Counted from the stretch's first letter, positions 18,161-28,643 are shown. The stretch is DNA of 64,000 bases from Flavobacterium kingsejongi (GCF_003076475.1 NZ_CP020919.1:1984001-2048000), one strand, 5' to 3'. The notes: generated by a model not told the origin, from the sequence alone. Translations and numbers: made by a program.

Positions 18161-18913
18161 ATGGGACAAAAGACAAATCCGATTGGAAATCGCCTTGGTA
18201 TCATTAGAGGATGGGATTCAAACTGGTATGGTGGAAATGATTACGGCGATAAGCTTGCTGAGGATCACAAAATCAGAAAGTATATCCACGCTCGTTTATC
18301 AAAAGCTAGTGTATCAAAAGTAATCATCGAGAGAACTTTGAAACTTGTAACCGTTACTATCACTACTGCAAGACCTGGTATTATTATCGGAAAAGGTGGC
18401 CAAGAGGTAGACAAGTTGAAAGAAGAACTTAAGAAAATTACTGACAAAGAGGTTCAAATTAACATCTTTGAAATTAAAAGACCAGAACTGGATGCTTACT
18501 TAGTAGGTACTAGTATCGCTCGTCAGATTGAAAGTCGTATTTCATACAGAAGAGCAATCAAAATGGCAATCGCAGCAGCAATTCGTATGAATGCTGAAGG
18601 GATTAAAGTGATGATTTCAGGTCGTTTGAACGGTGCTGAAATGGCACGTTCAGAAATGTTCAAAGAAGGTAGAATTCCTCTATCAACTTTCAGAGCTGAC
18701 ATTGATTATGCACTTGCTGAAGCACATACTACTTACGGTAGAATGGGTATCAAAGTGTGGATCATGAAAGGCGAAGTTTATGGAAAAAGAGATCTGTCTC
18801 CACTAGTTGGAATGGATAAAAAACAAGCCGGAAATGGTAAAGGTGGAGATGCTCCTCGTGGGAAATCTAACTTTAACAAAGGTGGGAAACCAGACGCTCG
18901 TAAAAGAAAGTAA
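18161..18913 (+). CDS. rpsC: 30S ribosomal protein S3
   Basis: The 250-residue product starts [22 protein letters not shown], has the KH-domain GxxG element ([12 protein letters not shown]) and the C-terminal domain [12 protein letters not shown], and ends in a basic Gly/Lys-rich tail. S3 lines the mRNA entry channel. It is 8 bases after rplV. Confidence 0.99.
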   Translation: MGQKTNPIGNRLGIIRGWDSNWYGGNDYGDKLAEDHKIRKYIHARLSKASVSKVIIERTLKLVTVTITTARPGIIIGKGGQEVDKLKEELKKITDKEVQINIFEIKRPELDAYLVGTSIARQIESRISYRRAIKMAIAAAIRMNAEGIKVMISGRLNGAEMARSEMFKEGRIPLSTFRADIDYALAEAHTTYGRMGIKVWIMKGEVYGKRDLSPLVGMDKKQAGNGKGGDAPRGKSNFNKGGKPDARKRK

Positions 18914-18933
18914 ATTTTTAAACTAAAGAAAAA

Positions 18934-19353
18934 ATGTTACAGCCTAAAAGAACAAAATACCGTAAGGTACAGAAAGGTAGAATGAAAGGCGTTTCTCAAA
19001 GAGGACATGAGCTTTCTAATGGAATGTTTGGTATTAAATCTTTAGATTCATCTTTTTTAACTTCACGTCAAATCGAGGCTGCTCGTATCGCTGCAACTCG
19101 TTTTATGAAAAGAGAAGGACAATTATGGATTAAAATATTCCCGGACAAACCTATCACTAAGAAGCCTCTTGAGGTACGTATGGGTAAAGGTAAAGGTGCA
19201 GTTGAATTTTGGGCTGCAGTTGTTAAACCTGGAAGAATTATGTTTGAAGTTGGAGGTGTACCTTTGTCTGTTGCTAAAGAAGCTTTGCGTCTTGCAGCAC
19301 AAAAACTTCCAGTTAAAACTAAGTTTATCGTTGCTAGAGATTTCGAAGCATAA
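18934..19353 (+). CDS. rplP: 50S ribosomal protein L16
   Basis: The 139-residue product starts [19 protein letters not shown] and has the motif [20 protein letters not shown]16 helps position A-site tRNA and is a late assembly protein. The start and length match the family. Confidence 0.99.
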   Translation: MLQPKRTKYRKVQKGRMKGVSQRGHELSNGMFGIKSLDSSFLTSRQIEAARIAATRFMKREGQLWIKIFPDKPITKKPLEVRMGKGKGAVEFWAAVVKPGRIMFEVGGVPLSVAKEALRLAAQKLPVKTKFIVARDFEA

Positions 19354-19365
19354 TCAATTATTATT

Positions 19366-19557
19366 ATGAAACAATCAGAAATAAAAGATCTATCTGCAGC
19401 TGAGTTGCAAGAGAAACTTAGTCAGTTAAAGAAGACATATGCCGACCTAAAAATAGCTCACGCTATATCACCAATTGAGAATCCGCTTCAAATAAGAGGA
19501 GTAAGAAGATCAGTTGCTAGAGTAGCCACTGAGTTAAGCAAAAGAGAGTTACAATAA
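19366..19557 (+). CDS. rpmC: 50S ribosomal protein L29
   Basis: The 63-residue helical product starts MKQSEIKDLSAAELQEKL and ends with the typical RRSVARVATELSKREL segment. L29 sits near the tunnel exit next to L23. It is 12 bases after rplP. Confidence 0.98.
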   Translation: MKQSEIKDLSAAELQEKLSQLKKTYADLKIAHAISPIENPLQIRGVRRSVARVATELSKRELQ

Positions 19558-19574
19558 TTGTATTCTGCTGAAAG

Positions 19575-19832
19575 ATGGAAAAAAGAAATTTAAGAAAAGA
19601 GAGAGTTGGTGTTGTTACAAGTAACAAAATGGAGAAATCTATTGTAGTTGCGGAAGTAAGAAGAGTAAAACACCCGTTATACGGTAAGTTCGTGTTGAAA
19701 ACAAAGAAATATGTTGCACACGACGAAACAAACGACTGCAATATTGGTGATACAGTAAGGATTAGTGAAACACGTCCTTTAAGTAAATCAAAATGTTGGA
19801 GATTAGTTGAAATCATTGAAAGAGCTAAGTAA
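19575..19832 (+). CDS. rpsQ: 30S ribosomal protein S17
   Basis: The 85-residue OB-fold product has the S17 pattern [31 protein letters not shown] and [16 protein letters not shown]17 is a primary 16S rRNA-binding protein. The next gene, rplN, begins two bases after its stop. Confidence 0.99.
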   Translation: MEKRNLRKERVGVVTSNKMEKSIVVAEVRRVKHPLYGKFVLKTKKYVAHDETNDCNIGDTVRISETRPLSKSKCWRLVEIIERAK

Positions 19833-19834
19833 TT

Positions 19835-20203
19835 ATGGTACAACAGGAATCAAGATTAAAAGTAGCAGATAACACGGGAGCAAAAGAAGTTTTGACTATC
19901 CGTGTGCTTGGAGGAACGAAAAGACGTTATGCCTCTGTTGGAGATAAAATTGTAGTATCTATTAAAGATGCAACACCTAACGGTAACGTTAAAAAAGGTG
20001 CTGTTTCAACTGCAGTTGTTGTACGTACCAAAAAAGAAGTGAGAAGAGCCGACGGTTCATATATCAGATTTGACGATAACGCATGTGTATTGTTGAATGC
20101 TGCTGGTGAAATGAGAGGAACTCGCGTTTTTGGTCCGGTTGCAAGAGAACTTCGTGAAAAACAATTCATGAAAATTGTATCATTAGCACCTGAAGTGCTT
20201 TAA
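19835..20203 (+). CDS. rplN: 50S ribosomal protein L14
   Basis: The 122-residue product starts [19 protein letters not shown] and contains [24 protein letters not shown], the conserved L14 core. L14 forms an intersubunit bridge. Standard length. Confidence 0.99.
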
Positions 20204-20213
20204 TTCTTTAGTA

Positions 20214-20531
20214 ATGATGATAAAGCTAAAAATAAAATCAGGAGATATCGTTAGAGTAATTACCGGAGACCATAAAGGTGCTGAAGGTAAAGTTTTAAGA
20301 GTATATCGTGAGAAAAATAAAGCGATTGTTGAAGGTGTAAACATGGTATCGAAACATACGAAACCAAGTGCTAAAAACCCTCAAGGTGGTATCGTTAAGA
20401 AAGAAGCTTCAATTAATATTTCAAACATTTCTCTTATAGATCCTAAAACAAAGGAAGCTACAAGAGTTGGAATAAAAACTGAAGGAGATAAGAAAGTAAG
20501 ATTTTCAAAAAAATCTAAAGAAGTACTATAG
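20214..20531 (+). CDS. rplX: 50S ribosomal protein L24
   Basis: The 105-residue product has the KOW segment [24 protein letters not shown]. Two adjacent ATGs (20214 and 20217) are possible starts and change the protein by one Met. L24 starts 50S assembly. Its TAG stop lies two bases before the preferred rplE ATG. Confidence 0.98.
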   Translation: MMIKLKIKSGDIVRVITGDHKGAEGKVLRVYREKNKAIVEGVNMVSKHTKPSAKNPQGGIVKKEASINISNISLIDPKTKEATRVGIKTEGDKKVRFSKKSKEVL

Positions 20532-20533
20532 TG

Positions 20534-21085
20534 ATGGCTTATATACCTAGACTAAAACAAGAATATAAGGACAGAGTTATCTCTGCCCTTAAAGAAGAAT
20601 TCGGTTATAAAAACGTAATGCAAGTTCCTAAACTTGAAAAAATCGTTTTAAGCCGTGGAGTTGGTGCAGCAGTATCTGATAAGAAATTAATCGATTATGC
20701 TGTTGATGAGTTGACTAAGATTACCGGGCAAAAAGCGGTTTCTACAATCTCTAAAAAAGACGTTGCGTCTTTCAAATTGAGAAAAGGAATGCCAATTGGA
20801 GCAAAAGTAACTTTACGTGGAGAAAAAATGTATGAATTCCTTGATAGGTTGATTACATCTTCTTTGCCACGTGTAAGAGACTTTAGCGGAATCAAAGCTA
20901 CTGGTTTTGACGGTAGAGGTAACTACAACCTTGGTGTTTTGGAGCAAATCATTTTCCCTGAAATTGATATTGATAAAGTAAACAAAATCTCAGGAATGGA
21001 TATTACCTTTGTAACTACTGCGAAAACAGATAAAGAAGCAAAGTCACTATTAGCGGAATTAGGATTACCTTTTAAAAAGAATTAA
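20534..21085 (+). CDS. rplE: 50S ribosomal protein L5
   Basis: The 183-residue product starts [25 protein letters not shown] at the ATG 20534; a GTG at 20531 overlapping the rplX stop is a less likely start. L5 blocks such as [21 protein letters not shown] are present. L5 binds 5S rRNA in the central protuberance. Confidence 0.98.
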   Translation: MAYIPRLKQEYKDRVISALKEEFGYKNVMQVPKLEKIVLSRGVGAAVSDKKLIDYAVDELTKITGQKAVSTISKKDVASFKLRKGMPIGAKVTLRGEKMYEFLDRLITSSLPRVRDFSGIKATGFDGRGNYNLGVLEQIIFPEIDIDKVNKISGMDITFVTTAKTDKEAKSLLAELGLPFKKN

Positions 21086-21088
21086 GAT

Positions 21089-21358
21089 ATGGCTAAAGAA
21101 TCAATGAAAGCCCGTGAGGTTAAGAGACAAAAAACGGTAGAAAAATACGCTGAAAAAAGAAAAGCTTTGAAAGAAGCTGGAGATTTTGAAGGTTTACAAA
21201 AATTACCGAAAAATGCTTCTCCTGTTCGTTTGCACAATCGTTGTAAATTAACCGGAAGACCAAGAGGGTATATGCGTCAGTTCGGTCTTTCACGTGTAAC
21301 TTTCCGTGAAATGGCTAATAATGGATTAATTCCAGGAGTTAAAAAAGCCAGCTGGTAA
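21089..21358 (+). CDS. rpsN: 30S ribosomal protein S14 (long, zinc-independent form)
   Basis: The 89-residue product starts [20 protein letters not shown] and ends [28 protein letters not shown]. It contains only one cysteine, so it lacks the CxxC...CxxC zinc ribbon of the short S14 form; this is the long C-minus type. It is 3 bases after rplE and is followed by an unusually long 69-base gap. Confidence 0.98.
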   Translation: MAKESMKAREVKRQKTVEKYAEKRKALKEAGDFEGLQKLPKNASPVRLHNRCKLTGRPRGYMRQFGLSRVTFREMANNGLIPGVKKASW

Positions 21359-21373
21359 AAACAATTATAAATT

Positions 21374-21413
21374 GGTTTTAGGTTCAATATAAAGTATAGC
21401 GAAAACCGGAACC
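21374..21413 (+). promoter_or_regulatory. Candidate structured RNA between rpsN and rpsH
   Basis: GGTTTT (21374-21379) can pair with AAAACC (21402-21407), and GGTTC (21381-21385) with GAACC (21409-21413). The two helices interleave, so they are either alternatives or a strained pseudoknot. The element fills a 69-base gap directly upstream of rpsH, whose product S8 is a known operon repressor in enterobacteria. The regulatory role is inferred from position only. Confidence 0.35.
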
Positions 21414-21427
21414 GCAAATTAATAAAT

Positions 21428-21826
21428 ATGTATACAGATCCTATTGCGGATTATTTAACGAGAGTTAGAAATGCTGTGGCAGCAAACCACAAAGTGGTGG
21501 AAATCCCGGCATCTAACCTTAAAAAAGAAATCACTAAGATTTTATTTGATCAAGGATATATCCTTAGTTACAAATTTGATGATAACTCTGTACAAGGGTC
21601 CATCAAAATCGCTTTGAAGTATGATAAAGATACTAAAGAGCCTGTAATCAAAGATATCCAAAGAATTAGTAAACCAGGTCTACGTAAGTATGCAGGTGCT
21701 TCTAACTTGCCAAGAATCCTTAACGGATTAGGTATTGCTATTGTTTCTACATCAAGAGGATTGATGACTGGAAAACAAGCTAAGCAATTGAATATTGGTG
21801 GAGAAGTAATTTGTTACGTATACTAA
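21428..21826 (+). CDS. rpsH: 30S ribosomal protein S8
   Basis: The 132-residue product starts MYTDPIADYLTRVRNAV and ends with the S8 signature STSRGLMTGKQAKQLNIGGEVICYVY. S8 is a primary 16S rRNA binder and, in E. coli, the translational repressor of the spc operon. A potential structured element lies just upstream. Confidence 0.99.
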   Translation: MYTDPIADYLTRVRNAVAANHKVVEIPASNLKKEITKILFDQGYILSYKFDDNSVQGSIKIALKYDKDTKEPVIKDIQRISKPGLRKYAGASNLPRILNGLGIAIVSTSRGLMTGKQAKQLNIGGEVICYVY

Positions 21827-21841
21827 TAAAAAGACTAGACG

Positions 21842-22384
21842 ATGTCAAGAATAGGTAAAAATCCAATCGTAGTTCCTGCTGGTGTAACTGTTGAAGTTGC
21901 TGAAGGTATAATTACTGTTAAAGGAAAATTAGGTCAACTTACACAGGAATATTCTGATGTAACTGTAAAAGTTGAAGATGGTCAGGTTCAGGTTGAAAGA
22001 TCTTCTGATCATAAAGACGAAAGAGCAAAACACGGATTGTACAGATCATTAATCAATAACATGATTATTGGTGTATCTGAAGGTTTTACAAAACAACTGG
22101 AATTAGTTGGAGTTGGTTACAGAGCTTCAAATCAAGGGCAAAAACTTGATTTGGCTTTAGGATTCTCTCATAACATTGTTTTAGAAGTGGCTCCTGAAGT
22201 TGTAGTGGAAACGATATCTGAAAAAGGTAAGAATCCAATCGTAAAATTAACTTCATTTGATAAACAACTTTTAGGTCAGGTTGCGGCGAAAATCAGAGGT
22301 TTCCGTAAACCAGAACCGTACAAAGGAAAAGGAGTTAAGTTTGTAGGTGAAGTATTAAGAAGAAAAGCAGGTAAATCAGCTTAA
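21842..22384 (+). CDS. rplF: 50S ribosomal protein L6
   Basis: The 180-residue product starts [19 protein letters not shown] and ends with the L6 signature [27 protein letters not shown]6 lies near the sarcin-ricin loop where elongation factors bind. It is 15 bases after rpsH. Confidence 0.99.
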   Translation: MSRIGKNPIVVPAGVTVEVAEGIITVKGKLGQLTQEYSDVTVKVEDGQVQVERSSDHKDERAKHGLYRSLINNMIIGVSEGFTKQLELVGVGYRASNQGQKLDLALGFSHNIVLEVAPEVVVETISEKGKNPIVKLTSFDKQLLGQVAAKIRGFRKPEPYKGKGVKFVGEVLRRKAGKSA

Positions 22385-22395
22385 AAAATAAGATT

Positions 22396-22752
22396 ATGTC
22401 ATTAACAAAATCTGAAAGAAGACAGAGAATCAAGTTCAGAATCAGAAAAATTGTAAGCGGTACTGCTGCAAACCCAAGACTTTCTGTATTCAGAAGTAAT
22501 AAAGAAATCTATGCTCAGCTCATAGACGACGCAAATGGTGTTACTTTAGTCGCTGCATCTTCTCGTGAAAAAGAAATCAGTGCTACAAAAGTAACAAGCA
22601 TCGAAACTGCAACTGCTGTTGGGAAACTAATCGCAGAGAAAGCAATAAAAGCCGGAATTGAAAATGTTACCTTTGATAGAGGTGGATATTTATACCACGG
22701 TCGTGTTAAATCATTAGCAGAAGGCGCTAGAGCGGCTGGACTTAAATTCTAA
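22396..22752 (+). CDS. rplR: 50S ribosomal protein L18
   Basis: The 118-residue product has the family pattern [24 protein letters not shown] and ends [27 protein letters not shown]18 binds 5S rRNA. It is followed by rpsE after 6 bases. Confidence 0.98.
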   Translation: MSLTKSERRQRIKFRIRKIVSGTAANPRLSVFRSNKEIYAQLIDDANGVTLVAASSREKEISATKVTSIETATAVGKLIAEKAIKAGIENVTFDRGGYLYHGRVKSLAEGARAAGLKF

Positions 22753-22758
22753 GAAATT

Positions 22759-23283
22759 ATGTATCATAAATACAAAAATGTAGAGTTAGTAAAACCAAGT
22801 GGTCTTGAATTAAAAGACCGTTTGGTTAGTGTAAACCGTGTTACTAAGGTTACAAAAGGAGGTAGAGCTTTTGGTTTTTCTGCTATTGTAGTTGTAGGTG
22901 ATGAAAACGGTGTTGTTGGTCACGGTTTAGGTAAGTCTAAAGATGTTTCTGAAGCAATTGCGAAAGCAGTGGAAGATGCTAAAAAGAATCTTGTTAGAAT
23001 TCCCCTGGACAGTCAAACTGTTCCTCATGAACAAAAAGGTAAATTTGGTGGTGCACGTGTAAATTTAATTCCTGCCTCTCATGGTACAGGAGTTATTGCT
23101 GGTGGAGCTGTTAGATCGGTACTTGAGTCTGTAGGAATTCATGATGTATTATCAAAATCTCAAGGTTCTTCGAACCCTCATAACGTAGTAAAAGCAACTT
23201 TTGATGCGCTATTGCAAATGAGAAGTGCTCTTACTGTTGCAAAACAAAGAGGAGTATCTTTAGAGAAAGTATTTAAAGGTTAA
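22759..23283 (+). CDS. rpsE: 30S ribosomal protein S5
   Basis: The 174-residue product has the S5 double-stranded-RNA-binding fold with [22 protein letters not shown] and the C-terminal [20 protein letters not shown]5 contributes to decoding accuracy and mRNA unwinding. Confidence 0.98.
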   Translation: MYHKYKNVELVKPSGLELKDRLVSVNRVTKVTKGGRAFGFSAIVVVGDENGVVGHGLGKSKDVSEAIAKAVEDAKKNLVRIPLDSQTVPHEQKGKFGGARVNLIPASHGTGVIAGGAVRSVLESVGIHDVLSKSQGSSNPHNVVKATFDALLQMRSALTVAKQRGVSLEKVFKG

Positions 23284-23295
23284 TTCAAGGAAATT

Positions 23296-23478
23296 ATGGC
23301 TAAGATAAAAGTAACACAAGTAAAAAGCAAAATCAACTGTCCACTGACTCAAAAAAGAGGACTTGAAGCTTTAGGTCTACGCAAAGTAGGACAAGTTGTA
23401 GAACATGATGTAAATCCTGCTATCCTTGGAATGGTAAACAAAGTTAAACACTTGGTTTCTGTAGAAGAAACTAAATAA
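23296..23478 (+). CDS. rpmD: 50S ribosomal protein L30
   Basis: The 60-residue product has the compact L30 pattern IKVTQVKSKINCPLTQKRGLEALGLRKVGQ. It is a short, easily missed member of the spc cluster, 12 bases after rpsE and 12 bases before rplO. Confidence 0.97.
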   Translation: MAKIKVTQVKSKINCPLTQKRGLEALGLRKVGQVVEHDVNPAILGMVNKVKHLVSVEETK

Positions 23479-23490
23479 CAATTTATAGTT

Positions 23491-23943
23491 ATGAATTTAA
23501 GTAACTTACAACCGGCTGAAGGTTCAACACATAATCAAAATAAAAGATTAGGTAGAGGAGAAGGTTCTGGTAAAGGTGGTACTTCTGCAAGAGGTCACAA
23601 AGGAGCAAAATCCCGTTCTGGTTATTCTAAAAAGATTGGATTTGAAGGTGGGCAAATGCCACTTCAAAGACGTGTACCTAAGTTTGGTTTCACTAACATC
23701 AACCGTAAAAACTACGAAGGTGTTAATTTAGATACTCTTCAACTATTAGTTGATAACGGAATTATTACAGATACTGTTGATATGACTGTTTTTGTTGCAA
23801 ACCGTTTGGCTACTAAAAATGAAATCGTAAAGATTTTAGGAAGAGGAGAATTAAAAGCAAAATTGAAGGTAACTGCTCATAAATTTACTGCAACCGCAAA
23901 AGCCGCTATTGAAGCAGCCGGAGGTGAAGCAGTAACATTGTAA
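23491..23943 (+). CDS. rplO: 50S ribosomal protein L15
   Basis: The 150-residue product has the Gly-rich N-terminal extension RLGRGEGSGKGGTSARGHKG that threads through 23S rRNA, and the FEGGQMPLQRRVPKFGF core. Length and start are standard. Confidence 0.99.
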   Translation: MNLSNLQPAEGSTHNQNKRLGRGEGSGKGGTSARGHKGAKSRSGYSKKIGFEGGQMPLQRRVPKFGFTNINRKNYEGVNLDTLQLLVDNGIITDTVDMTVFVANRLATKNEIVKILGRGELKAKLKVTAHKFTATAKAAIEAAGGEAVTL

Positions 23944-23956
23944 TCTATCTACCAGG

Positions 23957-25291
23957 ATGAAGAAATTTTTTGAATCAATTGTTAATGTCTGGAAAATTGA
24001 AGAACTGAAAAACAGAATCTTAATAACCTTAGGATTGCTTTTGGTTTATCGATTTGGAGCTCAGGTAACACTGCCAGGAATTGACGCTAGTAAATTACAA
24101 AATTTATCAAATCAGACAGATCAAGGAATTGGTTGGTTAATCGATGTATTTACAGGTGGTGCGTTTTCGCAAGCATCTGTATTTGCATTGGGTATCATGC
24201 CTTATATCTCTGCCTCTATTGTGGTTCAACTGATGGGAATTGCGATTCCTTATCTTCAGAAATTACAGAAAGATGGAGAAAGCGGAAGAAAGAAAATGAA
24301 CCAGATTACACGATGGTTAACCATCGGTATTACTTTGGTTCAGGGACCTGGATACATTTACAATCTGTACCGGACACTTCCGGCAGATGCATTCCTTTTA
24401 GGTTTTAATTCTTTTGCATTCTTGTTCTCATCAGTTTTGATTCTTGTAACAGGTACCATATTCGCTATGTGGCTTGGAGAGAAAATTACTGATAAAGGAA
24501 TTGGTAATGGTATTTCACTGTTAATCATGGTTGGAATTCTGGCCAGAATGCCTCAGGCATTTATTCAGGAGTTCTCTTCACGTGTAACAGAAGACAATGG
24601 TGGTCCGATGCTAATTGTATTAGAAGTAATCATTTGGCTATTAATCATCATCGCTTGTATTCTTTTAGTAATGGCAGTGAGAAAGATCCCGGTTCAGTAT
24701 GCAAGACGTACGACTTCCGGTGATTTTGAGCAGGGAAACAGACAATGGATTCCATTAAAATTGAATGCATCCGGTGTTATGCCGATTATTTTTGCCCAGG
24801 CGATTATGTTTATTCCTGCTGCAGTAGCCGGATTATCAACGTCTGACACAGCAAAATCAGTTACTACAGCCTTCCAGAATATATTCGGATGGCAGTATAA
24901 TTTAGTTTTTGCTTTGTTAATCATAGTTTTTACGTACTTTTACACCGCAATTACGGTACCTACCAATAAAATGGCAGACGATTTAAAGAGAAGTGGCGGA
25001 TTTATTCCAGGTGTTAAGCCCGGAGTTGAAACCTCAGAATTTTTAGATAAAGTGATGTCACTAATAACATTCCCAGGATCATTATTCCTTGCTCTTATTG
25101 CCGTGTTCCCGGCGATCATTGTAACGATAATGGGAGTTCAGTCTTCATGGGCTTTGTTTTACGGAGGTACGTCGTTATTAATTATGGTTGGAGTTGCAAT
25201 AGATACTATTCAGCAGATCAATTCATATTTGTTGAATAAACATTATGATGGTTTAATGAAGAGTGGTAAAAACAGAAAAGCAGTAGCTTAA
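23957..25291 (+). CDS. secY: Preprotein translocase subunit SecY
   Basis: The 444-residue polytopic protein (about ten membrane segments) is the channel-forming subunit of the Sec translocon. Family landmarks include [13 protein letters not shown] in the first helix/plug region, [16 protein letters not shown], the cytosolic loop [23 protein letters not shown], and [17 protein letters not shown] before helix 9. It is 13 bases after rplO and only 4 bases before infA. No adk or map gene intervenes, unlike in many Firmicutes. Confidence 0.98.
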   Translation: MKKFFESIVNVWKIEELKNRILITLGLLLVYRFGAQVTLPGIDASKLQNLSNQTDQGIGWLIDVFTGGAFSQASVFALGIMPYISASIVVQLMGIAIPYLQKLQKDGESGRKKMNQITRWLTIGITLVQGPGYIYNLYRTLPADAFLLGFNSFAFLFSSVLILVTGTIFAMWLGEKITDKGIGNGISLLIMVGILARMPQAFIQEFSSRVTEDNGGPMLIVLEVIIWLLIIIACILLVMAVRKIPVQYARRTTSGDFEQGNRQWIPLKLNASGVMPIIFAQAIMFIPAAVAGLSTSDTAKSVTTAFQNIFGWQYNLVFALLIIVFTYFYTAITVPTNKMADDLKRSGGFIPGVKPGVETSEFLDKVMSLITFPGSLFLALIAVFPAIIVTIMGVQSSWALFYGGTSLLIMVGVAIDTIQQINSYLLNKHYDGLMKSGKNRKAVA

Positions 25292-25295
25292 TTTC

Positions 25296-25511
25296 ATGGC
25301 AAAACAATCAGCAATAGAACAAGACGGATCAATTATTGAAGCATTGTCAAATGCAATGTTCCGTGTAGAATTAGAAAACGGACATATTGTAATCGCTCAT
25401 ATTTCTGGAAAGATGCGTATGCATTACATCAAATTATTACCAGGTGATAAAGTGAAACTGGAAATGAGCCCTTATGATTTGTCAAAAGCAAGAATTACTT
25501 ATAGATATTAA
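25296..25511 (+). CDS. infA: Translation initiation factor IF-1
   Basis: The 71-residue OB-fold protein starts [26 protein letters not shown] and ends with the IF-1 signature [17 protein letters not shown]-1 occupies the 30S A site during initiation. It is placed between secY and rpmJ. Confidence 0.99.
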   Translation: MAKQSAIEQDGSIIEALSNAMFRVELENGHIVIAHISGKMRMHYIKLLPGDKVKLEMSPYDLSKARITYRY

Positions 25512-25523
25512 AGGCTATTCACA

Positions 25524-25640
25524 ATGAAAGTAAGAGCATCAGTTAAAAAAAGAAGTCCCGAGTGCGTTATCGTGCGAAGAAAAGGGAGATTGTACGTAAT
25601 TAACAAAAAGAATCCTAGATTTAAACAAAGACAAGGATAG
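25524..25640 (+). CDS. rpmJ: 50S ribosomal protein L36 (zinc-independent form)
   Basis: This 38-codon gene encodes [14 protein letters not shown]...NPRFKQRQG, the full L36 family length. Only one cysteine (Cys14) remains and the other zinc ligands are replaced (for example VINKKNP where VICxxxPKH is expected), so it is the C-minus type. It starts 12 bases after infA and ends two bases before the rpsM ATG. Confidence 0.96.
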   Translation: MKVRASVKKRSPECVIVRRKGRLYVINKKNPRFKQRQG

Positions 25641-25642
25641 TT

Positions 25643-26017
25643 ATGGCAAGAATTGCAGGGGTAGATATACCTAAAAACAAAAGAGGAGTTATCGCTTTAA
25701 CCTATATCTTCGGAATTGGTAAAAGTAGAGCTATAGAGATTTTAGAAAAAGCTCAAGTTAGTCAAGATACAAAAGTTCAGGATTGGAATGATGACCAAAT
25801 TGGAGCAATCCGTGAGGCAGTATCATTTTTCAAAATTGAAGGAGAATTACGTTCGGAAATTTCCTTAAACATCAAACGTTTAATGGATATCGGATGTTAC
25901 AGAGGTATTCGTCATAGATCTGGACTTCCATTAAGAGGTCAGAGAACTAAGAACAACTCTAGAACAAGAAAAGGTAAAAGAAAAACAGTTGCCAACAAGA
26001 AAAAAGCAACTAAATAA
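25643..26017 (+). CDS. rpsM: 30S ribosomal protein S13
   Basis: The 124-residue product starts [26 protein letters not shown] and has [26 protein letters not shown]13 is in the 30S head and contacts P-site tRNA and L5. It begins two bases after rpmJ. Confidence 0.99.
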   Translation: MARIAGVDIPKNKRGVIALTYIFGIGKSRAIEILEKAQVSQDTKVQDWNDDQIGAIREAVSFFKIEGELRSEISLNIKRLMDIGCYRGIRHRSGLPLRGQRTKNNSRTRKGKRKTVANKKKATK

Positions 26018-26025
26018 GAAGTAGT

Positions 26026-26409
26026 ATGGCTAAAGCAAGTGTAAAAAAACGTAAAGTTATCGTTGAATCAACGGGTGAAGCTCATATTAGTGCAACTTTT
26101 AACAACATCATCATTTCGTTAACAAACAAAAAAGGTGAGGTTATTTCTTGGTCTTCAGCAGGTAAAATGGGTTTCAGAGGTTCTAAAAAGAACACTCCGT
26201 ATGCAGCTCAGATGGCAGCAGAAGACGCTAGTAAAGTTGCTCTTGAAGCGGGACTTAAAAAAGTTAAAGTATATGTGAAAGGCCCAGGTAACGGACGTGA
26301 GTCTGCTATCCGTTCACTTCACAATGGGGGAATTGAAGTAACTGAAATCATTGATGTTACTCCATTACCACATAATGGTTGTCGTCCTCCAAAAAGACGA
26401 AGAGTATAA
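26026..26409 (+). CDS. rpsK: 30S ribosomal protein S11
   Basis: The 127-residue product has the S11 core [27 protein letters not shown] and ends [18 protein letters not shown]11 is on the 30S platform near the mRNA exit. An 84-base gap with a long hairpin follows. Confidence 0.99.
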   Translation: MAKASVKKRKVIVESTGEAHISATFNNIIISLTNKKGEVISWSSAGKMGFRGSKKNTPYAAQMAAEDASKVALEAGLKKVKVYVKGPGNGRESAIRSLHNGGIEVTEIIDVTPLPHNGCRPPKRRRV

Positions 26410-26425
26410 TTTAATAGTATAACCT

Positions 26426-26490
26426 AGGTAGGTATAAGATTATCGGAGGATAAGACCTGAATTCATAATCGCCTACCTTTTTATTTTTTA
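26426..26490 (+). promoter_or_regulatory. Candidate S4 leader / attenuator hairpin between rpsK and rpsD
   Basis: AGGTAGG (26426-26432) pairs with CCTACCT (26472-26478), and inside it GATTAT (26438-26443) pairs with ATAATC (26465-26470). The outer stem is followed by a T-rich stretch (TTTTTATTTTTT), giving a terminator shape. An alternative pairing of AGGT (26426-26429) with ACCT (26455-26458) would break the long hairpin. S4 autoregulates its operon in several bacteria, so an S4-responsive element is plausible; this is inferred. Confidence 0.5.
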
Positions 26491-26493
26491 GAA

Positions 26494-27099
26494 ATGGCAA
26501 GATATACTGGTCCAAAAACTAAAATTGCTCGTAAATTTGGCGAAGCAATCTTCGGAGATGACAAATCTTTCGAAAAAAGAAATTATCCACCCGGACAACA
26601 CGGGATGGCTAAAAAAAGAGGTAAGAAATCTGAATATGCAGTTCAGTTGATGGAAAAGCAAAAAGCGAAGTACAGCTACGGAATTCTTGAAAAACAATTC
26701 AGAAACTTATTCGAAAAAGCATCAAGCAGCAAAGGTGTTACTGGTGAAGTTTTATTACAACTTTGTGAAGCACGTCTTGACAACGTAGTATTCAGAATGG
26801 GTATTGCCCCTTCTAGAAGAGCTGCGAGACAAATCGTTTCTCACAGACATGTCACTGTTAACGGTGAATTAGTAAACATCCCATCCTACCATTTAAAAGC
26901 TGGCGATAAAGTTGCAGTTCGTGAAAAATCAAAATCTCTTGACGCTATCGAACGTTCATTATCTAACTCTAGTCATGTTTACGAATGGATTACCTGGAAT
27001 AATGATTTGAAAGAAGGTACTTTTGTTTCTGTACCGGCAAGACTTCAAATTCCAGAAAACATTAAAGAACAACTTATCGTTGAGTTGTACAACAAATAA
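26494..27099 (+). CDS. rpsD: 30S ribosomal protein S4
   Basis: The 201-residue product starts [21 protein letters not shown] and has the S4 RNA-binding domain [32 protein letters not shown]4 nucleates 30S assembly and is an autoregulator in E. coli and Bacillus. The intergenic hairpin upstream ends 4 bases before the ATG. Confidence 0.99.
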   Translation: MARYTGPKTKIARKFGEAIFGDDKSFEKRNYPPGQHGMAKKRGKKSEYAVQLMEKQKAKYSYGILEKQFRNLFEKASSSKGVTGEVLLQLCEARLDNVVFRMGIAPSRRAARQIVSHRHVTVNGELVNIPSYHLKAGDKVAVREKSKSLDAIERSLSNSSHVYEWITWNNDLKEGTFVSVPARLQIPENIKEQLIVELYNK

Positions 27100-27120
27100 T
27101 AACTGAGATCAGTCTAAAAT

Positions 27121-28113
27121 ATGGCAATATTTAATTTTCAGAAACCCGATAAAGTTATCATGATCGATTCTACCGATTTTGAAGGCAAATTTGAATTTCG
27201 ACCTTTAGAACCTGGATACGGATTGACTGTTGGTAATGCGCTTAGAAGAGTTCTTCTTTCTGCACTTGAAGGATACGCAATTACATCTGTTCGTATAGAA
27301 GGAGTAGACCATGAATTTTCTACGATTTCCGGTGTAGTTGAAGATGTTACAGAAATTATCCTAAATTTAAAACAAGTTCGTTTTAAACGTCAGATTGAAG
27401 ATATAGACAATGAATCTGTTTCTATCTCAATTTCTGGTAAAGACCAAATTACTGCTGGTGATTTTCAAAAATTCATCTCTGGTTTCCAGGTGTTAAACCC
27501 GGAACTTGTGATCTGCAACCTTGACAGCAAAATAAATGTTAATCTTGAGTTGACTATTGAAAAAGGTAGAGGATATGTGCCTGGAGAGGAGAATAAAAAA
27601 CAGAACGCAGCAATTGGAACAATTTTTACAGATTCAATCTTTACTCCGGTAAAGAATGTGAAGTATGCAATTGAAAACTTCCGTGTTGAACAAAAAACCG
27701 ATTATGAAAAATTGGTTTTCGAAATCAAAACGGACGGTTCTATCAACCCAAAAGATGCACTGACTGAAGCAGCAAAAACATTGATTCACCACTTTATGTT
27801 GTTTTCTGATGAAAGAATAACACTTGAAGCTGACGAAATCGCTCAGACAGAATCTTATGACGAAGAGTCCTTACATATGAGACAATTGCTTAAAACTAAG
27901 CTTGTCGATATGGACCTTTCTGTAAGAGCTTTGAACTGTTTGAAAGCAGCAGAAGTAGATACTTTAGGCGACTTAGTGTCATTCAACAAAAATGACTTAA
28001 TGAAATTCCGTAACTTCGGTAAAAAATCTTTAACGGAGCTTGATGAGCTCGTTGCTGTTAAAAATTTACACTTCGGAATGGATTTAGCGAAATATAAATT
28101 AGATAAAGAATAA
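27121..28113 (+). CDS. rpoA: DNA-directed RNA polymerase alpha subunit
   Basis: The 330-residue protein has the N-terminal assembly domain ([28 protein letters not shown], about residues 25-52), a flexible acidic linker near residue 240, and the C-terminal domain with the helix-hairpin-helix segment [34 protein letters not shown]. Both domains are complete. It sits between rpsD and rplQ, the usual alpha-operon order. Confidence 0.99.
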   Translation: MAIFNFQKPDKVIMIDSTDFEGKFEFRPLEPGYGLTVGNALRRVLLSALEGYAITSVRIEGVDHEFSTISGVVEDVTEIILNLKQVRFKRQIEDIDNESVSISISGKDQITAGDFQKFISGFQVLNPELVICNLDSKINVNLELTIEKGRGYVPGEENKKQNAAIGTIFTDSIFTPVKNVKYAIENFRVEQKTDYEKLVFEIKTDGSINPKDALTEAAKTLIHHFMLFSDERITLEADEIAQTESYDEESLHMRQLLKTKLVDMDLSVRALNCLKAAEVDTLGDLVSFNKNDLMKFRNFGKKSLTELDELVAVKNLHFGMDLAKYKLDKE

Positions 28114-28151
28114 TTCTAAACCCTTAAAAAGGTTTAAATTGTAATATAGCA

Positions 28152-28643
28152 ATGAGACACGGAAAAAAATTCAACCATTTAAGCAGACAGACTGCGCATA
28201 GAAAATCTATGTTGGCTAATATGGCTTGTTCTCTAATCGAGCACAAACGTATTAACACTACTGTCGCTAAAGCAAAAGCTCTTAAGCAATTCGTAGAGCC
28301 TTTGATCACAAAATCAAAAGAAGACACAACTCACAATAGACGTATCGTTTTCGCTTACTTAAGAAGCAAATATGCTGTAACTGACTTGTTCAGAGATGTA
28401 GCTGCTAAAGTAGGTGACCGTCCAGGTGGTTATACCCGTATTATCAAATTAGGTAATCGTTTAGGGGATAACGCTGATATGGCAATGATCGAACTTGTAG
28501 ATTTTAACGAACTTTACACTGGTGGTAAAAAAGAAGTTAAAAAAGCAAAAAGCCGTCGTGGTGGTAAAGCTAAAAAAGCAGAAGAAACAGTTGCTGAAGC
28601 TCCGGCTGAAACAGCTCCTGATGCTACTGATGCTGCAGAATAA
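28152..28643 (+). CDS. rplQ: 50S ribosomal protein L17 with C-terminal extension
   Basis: The 163-residue product starts [21 protein letters not shown] and contains the whole L17 core ([29 protein letters not shown]). About 35 residues longer than the E. coli protein, it ends in a Lys-rich then Ala/Glu/Thr-rich tail ([20 protein letters not shown]), a low-complexity extension seen in Bacteroidota L17. It is the last gene of the operon, before a strong terminator. Confidence 0.98.
   Translation: MRHGKKFNHLSRQTAHRKSMLANMACSLIEHKRINTTVAKAKALKQFVEPLITKSKEDTTHNRRIVFAYLRSKYAVTDLFRDVAAKVGDRPGGYTRIIKLGNRLGDNADMAMIELVDFNELYTGGKKEVKKAKSRRGGKAKKAEETVAEAPAETAPDATDAAE

Noticed and set aside
21374..21413. 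A standard H-type pseudoknot
   Set aside because: Connecting loops of one base cannot easily cross helices of five to six base pairs; alternative helices are more likely.
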